A stretch of DNA of 64,000 nucleotides from Brevundimonas sp. UBA7506 (GTDB lineage Bacteria > Pseudomonadota > Alphaproteobacteria > Caulobacterales > Caulobacteraceae): the NCBI RefSeq assembly GCF_002479495.1, contig NZ_DLNQ01000005.1, positions 443,095 to 507,094 of the forward strand. Reading direction: 5' to 3'. The translations under genes and the position numbers were made by a program. The notes beneath the pieces were generated by a model. The model was not told the origin of the DNA. It saw only the letters and a list, made by a program, of their open reading frames with translations, and made no database searches. Positions 1-9,834 of this stretch are shown here, piece by piece. How positions within the stretch are numbered: the first letter of the stretch is position 1; the number at the start of each line of letters is the position of its first letter.

Positions 1-203
1 TCTCCGTCTGGAGCCTGCTGCTGAAGCATAATCCCGTGGGAATGATCGCAGCCTTCAACTTCCTCATCCCGGTCTTCGGGGTCGCGTTGTCGGCCATCTT
101 CCTGGGCGAATCCCTGCTGCGCTGGAGCTATCTCGCGGCCTTGGCTCTGGTCTGTGCGGGGATCTGGCTCGTGACGCGGCCATCGGCTCCTGGCAAGGCC
201 TGA
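1..203 (+). CDS. EamA/DMT-family transporter, C-terminal fragment
   Basis: This is the last 66 codons of a gene cut by the left edge; the reading frame is open from base 3 to the TGA at 201-203. The visible part has two hydrophobic segments separated by a short loop containing FLGES, a pattern typical of the final two membrane helices of EamA-type drug/metabolite transporters (helix, LGE motif, final helix, short basic tail). These are inner-membrane exporters of metabolites or amino acids. The substrate cannot be inferred from this fragment. The tRNA-Ser gene follows about 95 bases later on the same strand. Confidence 0.75.
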   Translation, partial: SVWSLLLKHNPVGMIAAFNFLIPVFGVALSAIFLGESLLRWSYLAALALVCAGIWLVTRPSAPGKA

Positions 204-298
204 TGCCCAGGCTCGACTCGCCTGCGCTTTATGCTTGGGCGATGGCGAACTTGCCGCTATGCACGCCTCCGCGCGTTGTCTCGACTCGCGCCAAGTGA

Positions 299-388
<90 letters not shown>

Positions 389-559
389 CTGCCGTCCTTA
401 CGTTCTGCCCGGCGAGATACGGCGCTTGAGGATCGCACGGTCCGCCGAGGCCTAGAGGAATCCTGCAAGTTTCCGCAGACCCGCGTTCAGCCGGGGTTCA
501 TGGCGCGGACGTCAGATTGGCGCTCAAGCCGCCAGTCTTGGCGTGCGAGGAAGAAGACC

Positions 560-1486
560 ATGAAACGTTCCCTGATGGTGTTCACGGCCATCGCCAGCTT
601 CGCTCTCCCCGCGCTCGCCCCCGTCGCCACACTGGCCCAGGAGCGGCAGGTTCAGGCTGAAGATTCGTCGCGCGCCCAGCGTCGTGCCGAGCGTCCCCAG
701 TCCCGGTCGGACAATCCGCGCCCCGAACGTCCTCAGCGGTCCGGAGAGGAAGGTCGCCCCGGCGGTCAGGCGCGCCCGGACAGGCCCAATCGTCCGGATC
801 GCCCGAGCGATCAGGGAAGACCTGATACGCGCCCGGACCGCCCGAACCGCCCCGACCGAACCAACGGTCAATGGCCGAACCGTCCGGATCAAAGGGGTCC
901 CGATCGTCCTGGAACGCCGGATCGCCCAAACCGACCGGATCGTCCCGAACAACCCAACCGGCCCGACCGTCCGGATTGGAACCGACCTGATCGCCCTGGC
1001 TCGCAACAGCCGGGTCGTCCCAACCGCCCGGACTGGAACAGGCCGGATCGGCCCAACCGTCCCGATCAGCCCAATCGCCCTAATAGGCCCGACCGGCCGA
1101 ACTGGAACAACGATCGGGACTACCGCGACTTCCACAACCGCTGGAACCGCGACCAGTGGCGGCGCGACTGGGATCGCCGTCACCGCAGCGACTGGTGGCG
1201 TCATGACAACCGCTTCCGGGGCTGGAGCGGCGTGCGGCTCGGCTTCTATTTCGCGCCGGGCTACGGCTACTACAGCGTGCCGCGCTCCTACTGGAACCGG
1301 CAGTATTACGTCGGCCAGTACCTGCCGGATGTCTTCTGGCGTTATCAGGTCAACGACTGGCGGACCTATGGTCTCGGCTACCCGCCTCCGGGGACCCGCT
1401 GGGTCTATGTCGACAACGCGATCTACCTGATCGACGAGTACGATGGCTACATCATCGAAGTCGTCCGCGACGCCTGGAACTGGTAG
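560..1486 (+). CDS. Secreted RcnB-family protein with RPD/RPN repeat region
   Basis: A 308-residue protein. An N-terminal signal peptide (residues 1-27, basic start, hydrophobic core, ATLA-QE cleavage site) indicates periplasmic export. Residues about 50-190 are a low-complexity tract of RPD, RPN and RPE tripeptides rich in Arg, Pro and Asp, with interspersed WN. The C-terminal ~90 residues carry the RcnB-type domain (YQVNDWR, a PPPGTRW motif, then WVYVDNAIYLID). E. coli RcnB is a periplasmic protein needed for nickel/cobalt homeostasis, but most alphaproteobacterial members are uncharacterised. The start at 560 was chosen because the signal peptide begins there; the upstream in-frame extension runs through the tRNA. 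A terminator follows directly. Confidence 0.85.
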   Translation: MKRSLMVFTAIASFALPALAPVATLAQERQVQAEDSSRAQRRAERPQSRSDNPRPERPQRSGEEGRPGGQARPDRPNRPDRPSDQGRPDTRPDRPNRPDRTNGQWPNRPDQRGPDRPGTPDRPNRPDRPEQPNRPDRPDWNRPDRPGSQQPGRPNRPDWNRPDRPNRPDQPNRPNRPDRPNWNNDRDYRDFHNRWNRDQWRRDWDRRHRSDWWRHDNRFRGWSGVRLGFYFAPGYGYYSVPRSYWNRQYYVGQYLPDVFWRYQVNDWRTYGLGYPPPGTRWVYVDNAIYLIDEYDGYIIEVVRDAWNW

Positions 1487-1504
1487 TCCACGCCGAAACA
1501 AAGA

Positions 1505-1537
1505 GGCCCCGGAGAGCGATCTCCGGGGCCTTTTCTT
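1505..1537. terminator. Intrinsic terminator, possibly bidirectional
   Basis: A perfect 11-bp stem GGCCCCGGAGA/TCTCCGGGGCC (1505-1515 with 1520-1530) and a GCGA loop, followed by TTTTCTT on the plus strand. It ends the RcnB-family gene. A modest T-rich stretch also follows on the minus strand, so it may serve the converging gatB transcript. Confidence 0.9.
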
Positions 1538-1565
1538 AGAGCGCCTGGCTTTTGATCAGAGGGTC

Positions 1566-3059
<1,494 letters not shown>

Positions 3060-3061
3060 GC

Positions 3062-4540
3062 TCACCACCACTTGGCCGGTTTGGCGACGAAACCGGCGGA
3101 GTCTTCCAGTGCGGCCGCGACTTGGAAGACGGTCGCTTCATCAAGCGCCTTGCCGATGACCTGAAGACCCAGCGGCAGACCGTCGCTGCTCAGACCTGCA
3201 GGCACCGAGATGCCCGGCAGACCGGCCAGGTTGGTCGTCACCGTGAAGACGTCGTTCAAATACATGGTCAGCGGGTCGATCTGCTTGTCGCCCAGCTTGA
3301 ACGCCGCCGTCGGGGTCGACGGGGTCAGAATGGCGTCCACCTTGCCCCAGACGTTGTCGAAGTCCTCGGCGATACGACGACGCACCTTCAGCGCCTTGAC
3401 GTAGTAGGCGTCATAGAAGCCCGCCGAGAGCACATAGGTGCCGATGGTCAGGCGGCGCTGAACCTCCTTGCCGAAGCCTTCGGCGCGCGAGGCGGCGTAG
3501 AGGTCGTCCAGCGACGAGAAGTCTTCGGCGCGGTGGCCGAAGCGCATGCCGTCATAGCGGGCCAGGTTCGACGAGGCCTCGGCCGGGGCCACGATATAGT
3601 AGGCCGGCAGGGCGTATTTGGTGTGCGGCAGGCTGATCTCGACGATCTCGCAGCCCGCAGCCTTGAGCCAGGCCACGCCCTGTTCCCACAGCGCCTTGAT
3701 TTCTTCGGACATGCCGTCGATCAGGTATTCCGCCGGAACGCCGATGCGCAGACTCTTGACCGACTGGCCGACCGACTGGGTCCAGTCAGGCGTCGGGATG
3801 TCGAGGCTAGTCGAGTCCTTGGCGTCGAACGAGCACATGGATTTCAGCAGGATGGCGGCGTCGGTCACCGTCTTGGTGATCGGGCCGGCCTGATCCAGCG
3901 AGGAGGCGAAGGCCACCATGCCGAAACGGCTGGCGCGGCCATAGGTGGGCTTGATGCCGACCGTGCCGGTGAAGGCGGCGGGCTGGCGGATCGAACCGCC
4001 GGTGTCCGAGGCGGTCGCGGCCAGACACAGATCAGAGGCCACGGCTGAGGCCGAACCGCCCGACGAACCGCCCGGCGTCAGCTCGGCGTCTGAATCCTTG
4101 GCCTTCCAGGGGTTCTTGACCGGACCGAAAGCCGAGGTCTCGTTGGCCGAGCCCATGGCGAACTCGTCCATGTTGAGCTTGCCCAACATGACCGCGCCCT
4201 CACGCCACAGATTGGCGGTGACAGTCGATTCATAGGGCGGCACGAAGCCGCGCAGCATGTTGGAGCCCGCCGTCGTCTGCACGCCCTCGGTGCAGAACAG
4301 GTCCTTGATGCCCAGCGGCGCGCCTTCCAGGTCGCCGCCCTCGCCCCTTGCCAGCCTGGCGTCGGAGGCGCGCGCCTGTTCCAGCGCCTTGTCCGCCGTC
4401 ACTTCGACATAGGCGTTCAGACTCGGGTTCGAGGCCTCGATGTTGTTCAGGAAGGCACGGGTCAGTTCCTCGGACGAGAAGGTCTTGGCCTTCAGACCAT
4501 CGACGGCGTCTTTAAGGGTAAGTTTGGTCAGATCGCTCAT
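3062..4540 (-). CDS. gatA: Asp-tRNA(Asn)/Glu-tRNA(Gln) amidotransferase subunit A
   Basis: A 492-residue amidase-signature protein that hydrolyses glutamine and channels ammonia to GatB. The Ser-cisSer-Lys triad is visible: K79 in GIKDLF, S159 in the GGSSGGS motif, and nucleophile S183 in [10 protein letters not shown]. The spacing of 24 residues between the two serines matches characterised GatA enzymes. The protein is full length and uninterrupted. It sits between gatC (4 bases upstream) and gatB (2 bases downstream) and is almost certainly co-transcribed and translationally coupled with them. Confidence 0.97.
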   Translation of the reverse strand: MSDLTKLTLKDAVDGLKAKTFSSEELTRAFLNNIEASNPSLNAYVEVTADKALEQARASDARLARGEGGDLEGAPLGIKDLFCTEGVQTTAGSNMLRGFVPPYESTVTANLWREGAVMLGKLNMDEFAMGSANETSAFGPVKNPWKAKDSDAELTPGGSSGGSASAVASDLCLAATASDTGGSIRQPAAFTGTVGIKPTYGRASRFGMVAFASSLDQAGPITKTVTDAAILLKSMCSFDAKDSTSLDIPTPDWTQSVGQSVKSLRIGVPAEYLIDGMSEEIKALWEQGVAWLKAAGCEIVEISLPHTKYALPAYYIVAPAEASSNLARYDGMRFGHRAEDFSSLDDLYAASRAEGFGKEVQRRLTIGTYVLSAGFYDAYYVKALKVRRRIAEDFDNVWGKVDAILTPSTPTAAFKLGDKQIDPLTMYLNDVFTVTTNLAGLPGISVPAGLSSDGLPLGLQVIGKALDEATVFQVAAALEDSAGFVAKPAKWW

Positions 4541-4543
4541 AAC

Positions 4544-4831
4544 TTAATCCACGACCTTGGGCACGACGAAGAAGCCGTCAGCGGCCTTCGGAGCGTTCGA
4601 CAGGACTGCGTCCACCTTGGCGCCGTCGGTGACGACGTCTTCGCGCAGGCGCAGGGGCTGGGCGACGTTCGAGGTCATCGGCTCGACACCCTGCACGTCG
4701 ACCTCGTTCAGCTGCTCGATCCAGTTCAGGATGCCGTTCAGCTCCTGGGCCAGCGGCTCCAGGCGGTCCTCGGGGGTCTTGATGCGGGCGAGGTGGGCGA
4801 CACGCCTCACCGTCGCGGCGTCGATAGCCAT
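4544..4831 (-). CDS. gatC: Asp-tRNA(Asn)/Glu-tRNA(Gln) amidotransferase subunit C
   Basis: A 95-residue GatC, the small subunit that wraps between GatA and GatB and stabilises the complex. It starts MAIDAATVRRVAHLARI, the usual N-terminal helix, and contains ILNWIEQLNEVDVQGVEPM, the conserved central segment. A CGGAG ribosome binding site lies just upstream of the ATG. It is the first gene of the gatCAB operon and is divergent from ruvX; the ~120-base interval must hold both promoters. Confidence 0.95.
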   Translation of the reverse strand: MAIDAATVRRVAHLARIKTPEDRLEPLAQELNGILNWIEQLNEVDVQGVEPMTSNVAQPLRLREDVVTDGAKVDAVLSNAPKAADGFFVVPKVVD

Positions 4832-4914
4832 GGAAATCTCCGAAATTCATCCAGTCGGGGCGCAAGGGAGTCGCCCAGACTGACTCCTGTCGTGGGTTAA
4901 CCGCCCGATGCGGC

Positions 4915-4943
4915 TTCGACAAGCGTTCCGCATTGCAATATGG
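4915..4943 (+). promoter_or_regulatory. Candidate ruvX operon promoter
   Basis: TTCGAC (4915-4920), a 17-base spacer, then ATATGG (4938-4943; AATATG is one base earlier). If used, transcription would start close to 4950, at or next to the GTG proposed for ruvX, giving a leaderless or nearly leaderless mRNA, as is common in Caulobacterales. Only two hexamer matches support this. Confidence 0.4.
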
Positions 4944-4950
4944 GACGTGC

Positions 4951-5415
4951 GTGCCCGTATTCGACCTTACAGACCTGCCCGCCGCCTGCCCGCCTGACAC
5001 CGCCTGGCTAGGGCTGGATCTGGGCGAGAACACCATCGGTGTGGCCGTGTCCGACACCAGCCGCATGATCGCCAGCCCTTTGCAGCTGATCCGCAAGACC
5101 AAATTCACCCAGGACGCCGAGCAGCTGATCAAGCTGATGAACGGTCGAAACGTCTCGGCCCTGATCATCGGCCTGCCGCTGAACATGGACGGGACCGAGG
5201 GTCCGCGCGCCCAGTCCTGCCGCGCCTTCGCCCGCAATCTGGAGCGCATCCGCCCGGTCAACGTCGCCTTCCAGGACGAGCGCCTGTCGACCACGGCGGT
5301 CGAACGCTTCCTGATCGACGAACTGGACCTGACGCGCAAGCGCCGCGCCGATGTCGTGGACCGCACCGCCGCCGCCTGGATTCTGCAGGGCGCGCTGGAC
5401 CGTCTGCGCGGCTGA
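4951..5415 (+). CDS. ruvX: Putative pre-16S rRNA nuclease / Holliday junction resolvase-like (YqgF/RuvX)
   Basis: A 154-residue RNase H-fold protein. Members process the 5' end of 16S rRNA; the family was first named for its resemblance to RuvC resolvases. The motifs are [16 protein letters not shown] (first catalytic Asp), [22 protein letters not shown] and a late [11 protein letters not shown] helix with the last acidic residue. The start is uncertain: GTG at 4951 is used here, and an in-frame TTG six codons upstream is possible. No clear Shine-Dalgarno is seen, consistent with leaderless translation. It heads the plus-strand run to pyrB-pyrX-plsY-dprA. Confidence 0.85.
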   Translation: MPVFDLTDLPAACPPDTAWLGLDLGENTIGVAVSDTSRMIASPLQLIRKTKFTQDAEQLIKLMNGRNVSALIIGLPLNMDGTEGPRAQSCRAFARNLERIRPVNVAFQDERLSTTAVERFLIDELDLTRKRRADVVDRTAAAWILQGALDRLRG

Positions 5416-5455
5416 CCTTCCCCTCGCGAAGAGTCGGGCTTATAGCGGCGTCTCG

Positions 5456-6439
5456 ATGACCCATGCCGCTTCCGTCACCGAAACCATCGAGGAACGGCTG
5501 TCGCCCTTCCCCCGTGATCACTTCCTCGCCGCCGGCGATCTGAACCCGCCCGCCGCCCTGGCGCTGTTGGATCTCGCCGACGCCTTCGTCGACTTCAATC
5601 GACAGTCGGCCAAGGGGATCGACCTCATGCGCGGCCAGACGGTCGTGAACCTCTTCTTCGAGAACTCGACCCGCACCAGCTCGTCGTTCGAGATCGCCGC
5701 CAAGCGTCTGGGCGCCGACGTGGTGACCATGCCGGTCTCGGCCTCCTCGGTCGCCAAGGGCGAGACCCTGATCGACACGGCGGTGACGCTGAACGCGATG
5801 AAGCCGGAAATCCTGGTGGTTCGCCATTCGTCGTCGGGCGCCGTGGACCTGCTGTCGCAGAAGGTCGGCTGCGCGGTCGTCAACGCCGGCGACGGACGCC
5901 ATGAACACCCCACGCAAGCCCTGCTGGACCTGCTGAGCCTGCGCCGCGCCTTCGGTGACGTCGGCGGCCTGACCGTGGCCATCTGCGGCGACATCGCTCA
6001 CAGCCGCGTGGCCCGCTCCAATGTCGCCCTGCTGTCGATGATGGGGGCGCGTGTGCGCCTGATCGGCCCGCCGACTCTGGTGCCCGGCGACGCCGACCGC
6101 TGGGGCTGCGAGGTCTTCCACGACATGAAGGAGGGTCTGGCCGGCTGCGACGTCGTCATGATGCTGCGTCTTCAGCTGGAGCGCATGACGGGCGCCCTGA
6201 TCCCCTCGACCCGCGAGTATTTCCGCTTCTGGGGGCTGGACCGCGAGAAGCTGGCATGGGCCGCGCCGAACGCGAAAGTCATGCACCCAGGCCCGATGAA
6301 CCGGGGTGTGGAGATCGATTCCGACGTGGCCGACGACCTGAGCGTCTCCCTGATCCAGGATCAGGTCGAGATGGGCGTCGCCGCCCGCATGGCCGTTCTG
6401 GCCGCCCTCGCCCACCGCCGCGCCGGAGCCGCCGCATGA
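5456..6439 (+). CDS. pyrB: Aspartate carbamoyltransferase catalytic subunit
   Basis: A 327-residue ATCase that joins carbamoyl phosphate and aspartate in the second step of pyrimidine synthesis. The carbamoyl-phosphate site [13 protein letters not shown], the [10 protein letters not shown] motif and the [14 protein letters not shown]-terminal signature are all present. The ATG at 5456 starts the conserved region cleanly. The stop overlaps the start of the dihydroorotase-like gene as ATGA, so the two are translationally coupled. No pyrI gene is present; PyrB proteins paired with an inactive dihydroorotase subunit form dodecameric complexes in several bacteria. Confidence 0.97.
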   Translation: MTHAASVTETIEERLSPFPRDHFLAAGDLNPPAALALLDLADAFVDFNRQSAKGIDLMRGQTVVNLFFENSTRTSSSFEIAAKRLGADVVTMPVSASSVAKGETLIDTAVTLNAMKPEILVVRHSSSGAVDLLSQKVGCAVVNAGDGRHEHPTQALLDLLSLRRAFGDVGGLTVAICGDIAHSRVARSNVALLSMMGARVRLIGPPTLVPGDADRWGCEVFHDMKEGLAGCDVVMMLRLQLERMTGALIPSTREYFRFWGLDREKLAWAAPNAKVMHPGPMNRGVEIDSDVADDLSVSLIQDQVEMGVAARMAVLAALAHRRAGAAA

Positions 6440-7734
6440 CCGCTGCTCCCAATACGCTGGCCATCGTCAACGCCCGCCTGCTGGACCCAGCCAGCGACTA
6501 TGACGGCCCCGGCGCGGTCCTGATCCAGGACGGCCGCATCGTCGAGGTCGTCCACGGTCAGGCGACCCAGCGTCCCGAAGGGGTGACCGTCATCGACGCC
6601 CAGGGGCGCTGCCTCGCTCCCGGCCTGATCGACATTCGGGTCAAGACCGGCGAGCCGGGTAACGAACCCAAGGAAACGCTGAAGTCGGCCAGCCTGTCGG
6701 CGGCGGCGGGCGGCGTCACGACCATCGTGGTCCAGCCCGACACCGACCCGGCCATCGACGACCCCGCCCTGATCGACCACATCCAGCGTCGTGGCGCGGC
6801 GCTCGAACTGGTCAACGTCCGGGCGGCGGGCGCAGCGACCCAGGGCCGAGACGGCCAGCGCATGGCCGAGATCGGCCTGATGCACGAAGCGGGCGCCCTC
6901 TATTTCACCGACGGCGACCGGGTCATCGTCAACACCCGCACCCTGCAACGGGTGATGAGCTACGCCGCCGCCTTCAACGCCCTGATCGCCTGCCGTCCGG
7001 CTGAGCCCTGGCTGTCGGAAGGCACCGTCGCCACCTCGGGCGAACTGGCCACCCGCCTGGGCCTGTCCGGCGCCCCCGCCATCGCCGAACGCATCCAGCT
7101 GGAGCGCGACCTGGCCCTGGTCGAACAGACCGGCGCTCGCTTCCTGGTCGACCAGATCTCGACCGAAGGCGCGCTGCAGACCCTGTCCCGCGCTCGCGCC
7201 CGTGGACTGGAGGTCTCGGCCTCAGTGTCGATCAACCACCTCTGCTTCAACGAGATCGACATCGGCGACTACCGGACCTTCTACCGGCTGGACCCGCCGC
7301 TGCGCGCCGAGAGCGACCGGCAGGCCCTGGTCGAGGCCGTGCGCGAAGGCCTGATCGACGCCATCACCTCGGCCCATGCGCCCGAGCCCGCGGAGAACAA
7401 GCGTCGCCCCTTCGCCGAGGCCGCGCCTGGCGCCGTGGGGCTGGAGACCCTGCTGCCCGCCGCCCTGATGCTGCACCACGAACACGGCCTGGACCTGCTG
7501 GACGTTCTGCGCCCGCTGACCCAGGGCCCCGCCGGTTTGCTGGGTCTGGACGCCGGTGTGCTGGCGCAAGGCGCGCCCGCCGATCTGGTCCTGTTCGACG
7601 CCGGCGCTCCGGTCGTGGTCGATGCGGCCACACTACGTTCGAAATCGAAGAATTCGCCCTTCGACGGTCGTCGCCTGCAAGGCAAGGTCTTGCTCACTGT
7701 TGTCGGTGGACGCATCGTCCACGACGCACGCTAA
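6436..7734 (+). CDS. pyrX: Dihydroorotase-like protein lacking metal ligands (PyrX-type ATCase partner)
   Basis: A 432-residue amidohydrolase-fold protein clearly of the type I dihydroorotase family (LAPGLIDI near residue 60, [12 protein letters not shown], a late [13 protein letters not shown]). The catalytic metal ligands are missing: the HxH after PGLID is R68-V-K70, the DHAPH loop reads SAHAPEP with the Asp changed to Ala, and the histidine motif near the middle reads SINHLCF. Catalytic dihydroorotase activity is therefore unlikely. In Pseudomonas and others such proteins (PyrC', PyrX) are structural partners required for PyrB assembly; the 4-base overlap with pyrB supports that role. An active pyrC must lie elsewhere. 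Confidence 0.88.
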   Translation: MTAAPNTLAIVNARLLDPASDYDGPGAVLIQDGRIVEVVHGQATQRPEGVTVIDAQGRCLAPGLIDIRVKTGEPGNEPKETLKSASLSAAAGGVTTIVVQPDTDPAIDDPALIDHIQRRGAALELVNVRAAGAATQGRDGQRMAEIGLMHEAGALYFTDGDRVIVNTRTLQRVMSYAAAFNALIACRPAEPWLSEGTVATSGELATRLGLSGAPAIAERIQLERDLALVEQTGARFLVDQISTEGALQTLSRARARGLEVSASVSINHLCFNEIDIGDYRTFYRLDPPLRAESDRQALVEAVREGLIDAITSAHAPEPAENKRRPFAEAAPGAVGLETLLPAALMLHHEHGLDLLDVLRPLTQGPAGLLGLDAGVLAQGAPADLVLFDAGAPVVVDAATLRSKSKNSPFDGRRLQGKVLLTVVGGRIVHDAR

Positions 7735-7750
7735 ACGGGAGCGAATCACT

Positions 7751-8386
7751 TTGCAGGATCTGGCGGGGCCGGCGCTCCTTACGCTCGGGCTTGTAGCTAT
7801 CGGCGGATACCTGCTCGGTTCAATTCCGTTCGGGGTTATCCTGACCCGCGCTGCGGGCGCAGGCGACGTGCGCAATATCGGCTCGGGCAATATCGGCGCG
7901 ACCAATGTTCTGCGCACCGGCCGCAAGGATCTGGCCATCGCCACGCTTGTGCTGGACGCAGGCAAGGGCGCGGTCGCCCTGCTGATCGCCCGCTATCTGT
8001 TCGGTGAAGCCGCGGGTGCCATCGCCGGCGGCGCGGCCTTCATGGGCCATCTCTTCCCCGTTTGGCTGGGCTTCAAAGGCGGCAAGGGGGTCGCGACCTT
8101 CTTCGGCCTGATCCTGGCCGCCTGCTGGCCTCTGGGCCTGCTGGCGGCGGCGACCTGGCTGATCGTGGCCTTCGCCCTGCGCTATTCCTCGCTGGCGGCC
8201 CTGGTCGCGGCGGCGCTGACGCCCCTCTACGCCCTGCTGCCCCTGACGATGCTGGATCTGCCCGCGCCCGCGCCCATCCTGATCCTGGCGATCTTCACCG
8301 CCGTGCTCATCTATATCCGCCACCATGAGAACATCGCCCGGCTGCTGAAAGGCGCCGAGCCCAAGATCGGGGCCAAGAAGGCTTGA
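7751..8386 (+). CDS. plsY: Glycerol-3-phosphate acyltransferase PlsY
   Basis: A 211-residue inner-membrane enzyme that transfers acyl groups from acyl phosphate to glycerol-3-phosphate, the first step of phospholipid synthesis. The three PlsY motifs are visible: GSIPFGVILTR, then GSGNIGATNVLR (phosphate/substrate loop), then LGFKGGKGVATFFG; five or so hydrophobic segments lie between them. The TTG start at 7751 is chosen because CGGGAG lies 9 bases upstream and it yields the right N terminus; no ATG is suitably placed. The stop overlaps the dprA TTG start. Confidence 0.94.
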   Translation: MQDLAGPALLTLGLVAIGGYLLGSIPFGVILTRAAGAGDVRNIGSGNIGATNVLRTGRKDLAIATLVLDAGKGAVALLIARYLFGEAAGAIAGGAAFMGHLFPVWLGFKGGKGVATFFGLILAACWPLGLLAAATWLIVAFALRYSSLAALVAAALTPLYALLPLTMLDLPAPAPILILAIFTAVLIYIRHHENIARLLKGAEPKIGAKKA

Positions 8387-9468
8387 CCCTCCTGTCCGAC
8401 GCCGAGCGTTTCGCCCGGCTTCGGCTGGCCCGCACCGACCGCGTCGGCCCCGTGGCCTTTTCTCAACTGCTGCAACGCTTCGGTTCCGCCGTCCGCGCGA
8501 TCGAAGCCCTGCCTGATCTGGTGCGCCGCAGCGGACGCGACGGCTACGCCCTGCCCGCCGTCGATCGCGTCGAGGCCGAGCTGGCGGCCGGTGACCGTGC
8601 CGGCGCGCGACTGATCTTGCTGGGCGACGCCGACTATCCCGACATGCTGGCCGCCATCGACCCGCCCCCGCCCCTGCTTTGGACGCGCGGCGACGTCGCC
8701 CTGTTGTCGCGCCCCAGCGTCGGGGTCGTCGGCGCCCGTATCGCCTCGGCGGGCGGCCAGCGCATCGCGCGCGGCCTGTCACAGCAACTGGGCGAAGCCG
8801 GCCATGTCGTCGTGTCGGGTCTGGCGCGCGGCATCGACGCGGCGGCGCATCTGGGCGCACTGCCGACCGGCACGGTAGCGGTCCTCGGCGGCGGCGTGGA
8901 CGACATCTACCCGTCCGAGAACGCCGACCTTTATCGCCAGATCGTCGAACGGGGCTGCATCGTCTCGGAAAGCCCCGTCGGCGCCCGCGCCCAGGCCCGC
9001 GACTTTCCCCGCCGCAACCGCATCATCTCGGGCCTGTCGCGCGGGGTGATCGTGGTCGAGGCTGAAATCCGCTCTGGCTCGCTGATCACCGCCCGCCTCG
9101 CCAATGAACAGGGACGCGACGTCTTCGCCGTTCCAGGATCGCCGCTGGACCCGCGCTCCAAAGGCCCAAACGAACTGCTGCGTCAGGGCGCCATCCTCTG
9201 CGAGGGGCTGGAGGATGTCGAACGCGCCTTCACCACCCTGCGGACCCTGCGCGAGCCCCCAGTCGATTCGCCCTTCGACGGCGCGCCGGACGTTCTGGAC
9301 GACGCCCTGATCGAACAGGTCGCCGCCCTTCTGTCTCCTACGCCGACCCCACGCGACGAACTGGCGCGGGCGCTGAACCTGCCGATCGGACTTGTCGCCG
9401 CCGCCCTGCTGGAATTGAACCTGGCCGGTCGAGCAACGCTTCTACCCGGCGGGCTAGCCTCCAACTGA
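8383..9468 (+). CDS. dprA: DNA-processing protein DprA/Smf
   Basis: A 361-residue DprA, which protects incoming single-stranded DNA and loads RecA during transformation. After an N-terminal helical domain, the Rossmann-like core shows VGVVGARIAS, HVVVSGLARGIDAAAH and FPRRNRIISGLS. The C-terminal ~60 residues (DDALIEQVAALLSPTPTPRDELARAL) form the winged-helix domain found in many proteobacterial DprA proteins. The TTG start at 8383 overlaps the plsY stop. The genes around it are housekeeping, as is usual for dprA next to topA. Confidence 0.94.
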   Translation: MTLLSDAERFARLRLARTDRVGPVAFSQLLQRFGSAVRAIEALPDLVRRSGRDGYALPAVDRVEAELAAGDRAGARLILLGDADYPDMLAAIDPPPPLLWTRGDVALLSRPSVGVVGARIASAGGQRIARGLSQQLGEAGHVVVSGLARGIDAAAHLGALPTGTVAVLGGGVDDIYPSENADLYRQIVERGCIVSESPVGARAQARDFPRRNRIISGLSRGVIVVEAEIRSGSLITARLANEQGRDVFAVPGSPLDPRSKGPNELLRQGAILCEGLEDVERAFTTLRTLREPPVDSPFDGAPDVLDDALIEQVAALLSPTPTPRDELARALNLPIGLVAAALLELNLAGRATLLPGGLASN

Positions 9469-9473
9469 TCGAG

Positions 9474-9680
9474 CTACTTGGTCGGGCCGGACGCCATGGT
9501 CGATGCGGCTTCCAGCGCGCCGGCCAAGGCCTCATCGCCGTCCCATCGGGCCATTCTGGCCAGTTCCCGCGCCATGGAGGTGACGTATTCCCGCACGGGA
9601 TAGTCGGCGAGGTCGGGCGTCGGACCCATGGTCCTCGAAGCATCTTGCTGCAGCGGCACCCCAACGCCTTGGCTCGACAT
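9474..9680 (-). CDS. Small conserved-looking hypothetical protein
   Basis: A 68-residue cytoplasmic protein with no signal peptide or membrane segment. The first 20 residues look disordered; the rest (PDLADYPVREYVTSMAREL, then ARMARWDGDEALAGALEAA) should form two amphipathic helices. The start at 9680 has GGGAG about 8 bases upstream. It is convergent with dprA (5 bases apart) and divergent from topA. From memory, similar short proteins with the DYPVREYV segment occur in other Caulobacterales, but I cannot assign a function. Confidence 0.65.
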   Translation of the reverse strand: MSSQGVGVPLQQDASRTMGPTPDLADYPVREYVTSMARELARMARWDGDEALAGALEAASTMASGPTK

Positions 9681-9834
9681 CGTCTCGCTCCCGATTGCAG
9701 ACAAAGGCAATACACAACTTTGAGTAGACGGACAAGCCGCGCTAAACGCCTTCAGGTAGTTCCTGAAATCCATGCGATTGACTTCCCTCGCGACGCCAAC
9801 CACGTTCGCGCCCCGATTTCCCCGATAGAGCGCC

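Noticed and set aside
700..1150. CRISPR-like or tandem DNA repeat
   Set aside because: The periodicity is at the amino-acid level (RPD/RPN); the DNA units are imperfect, very short and in frame, with no spacer structure.
524..1501. Long open frames on both strands across the RcnB-family gene (minus 524-1501, plus 684-1430)
   Set aside because: They mirror the Arg/Pro/Asp repeat in other frames, giving low-complexity Val/Arg or Thr/Arg strings with no signal peptide or domain. The frame at 560-1486 has both.
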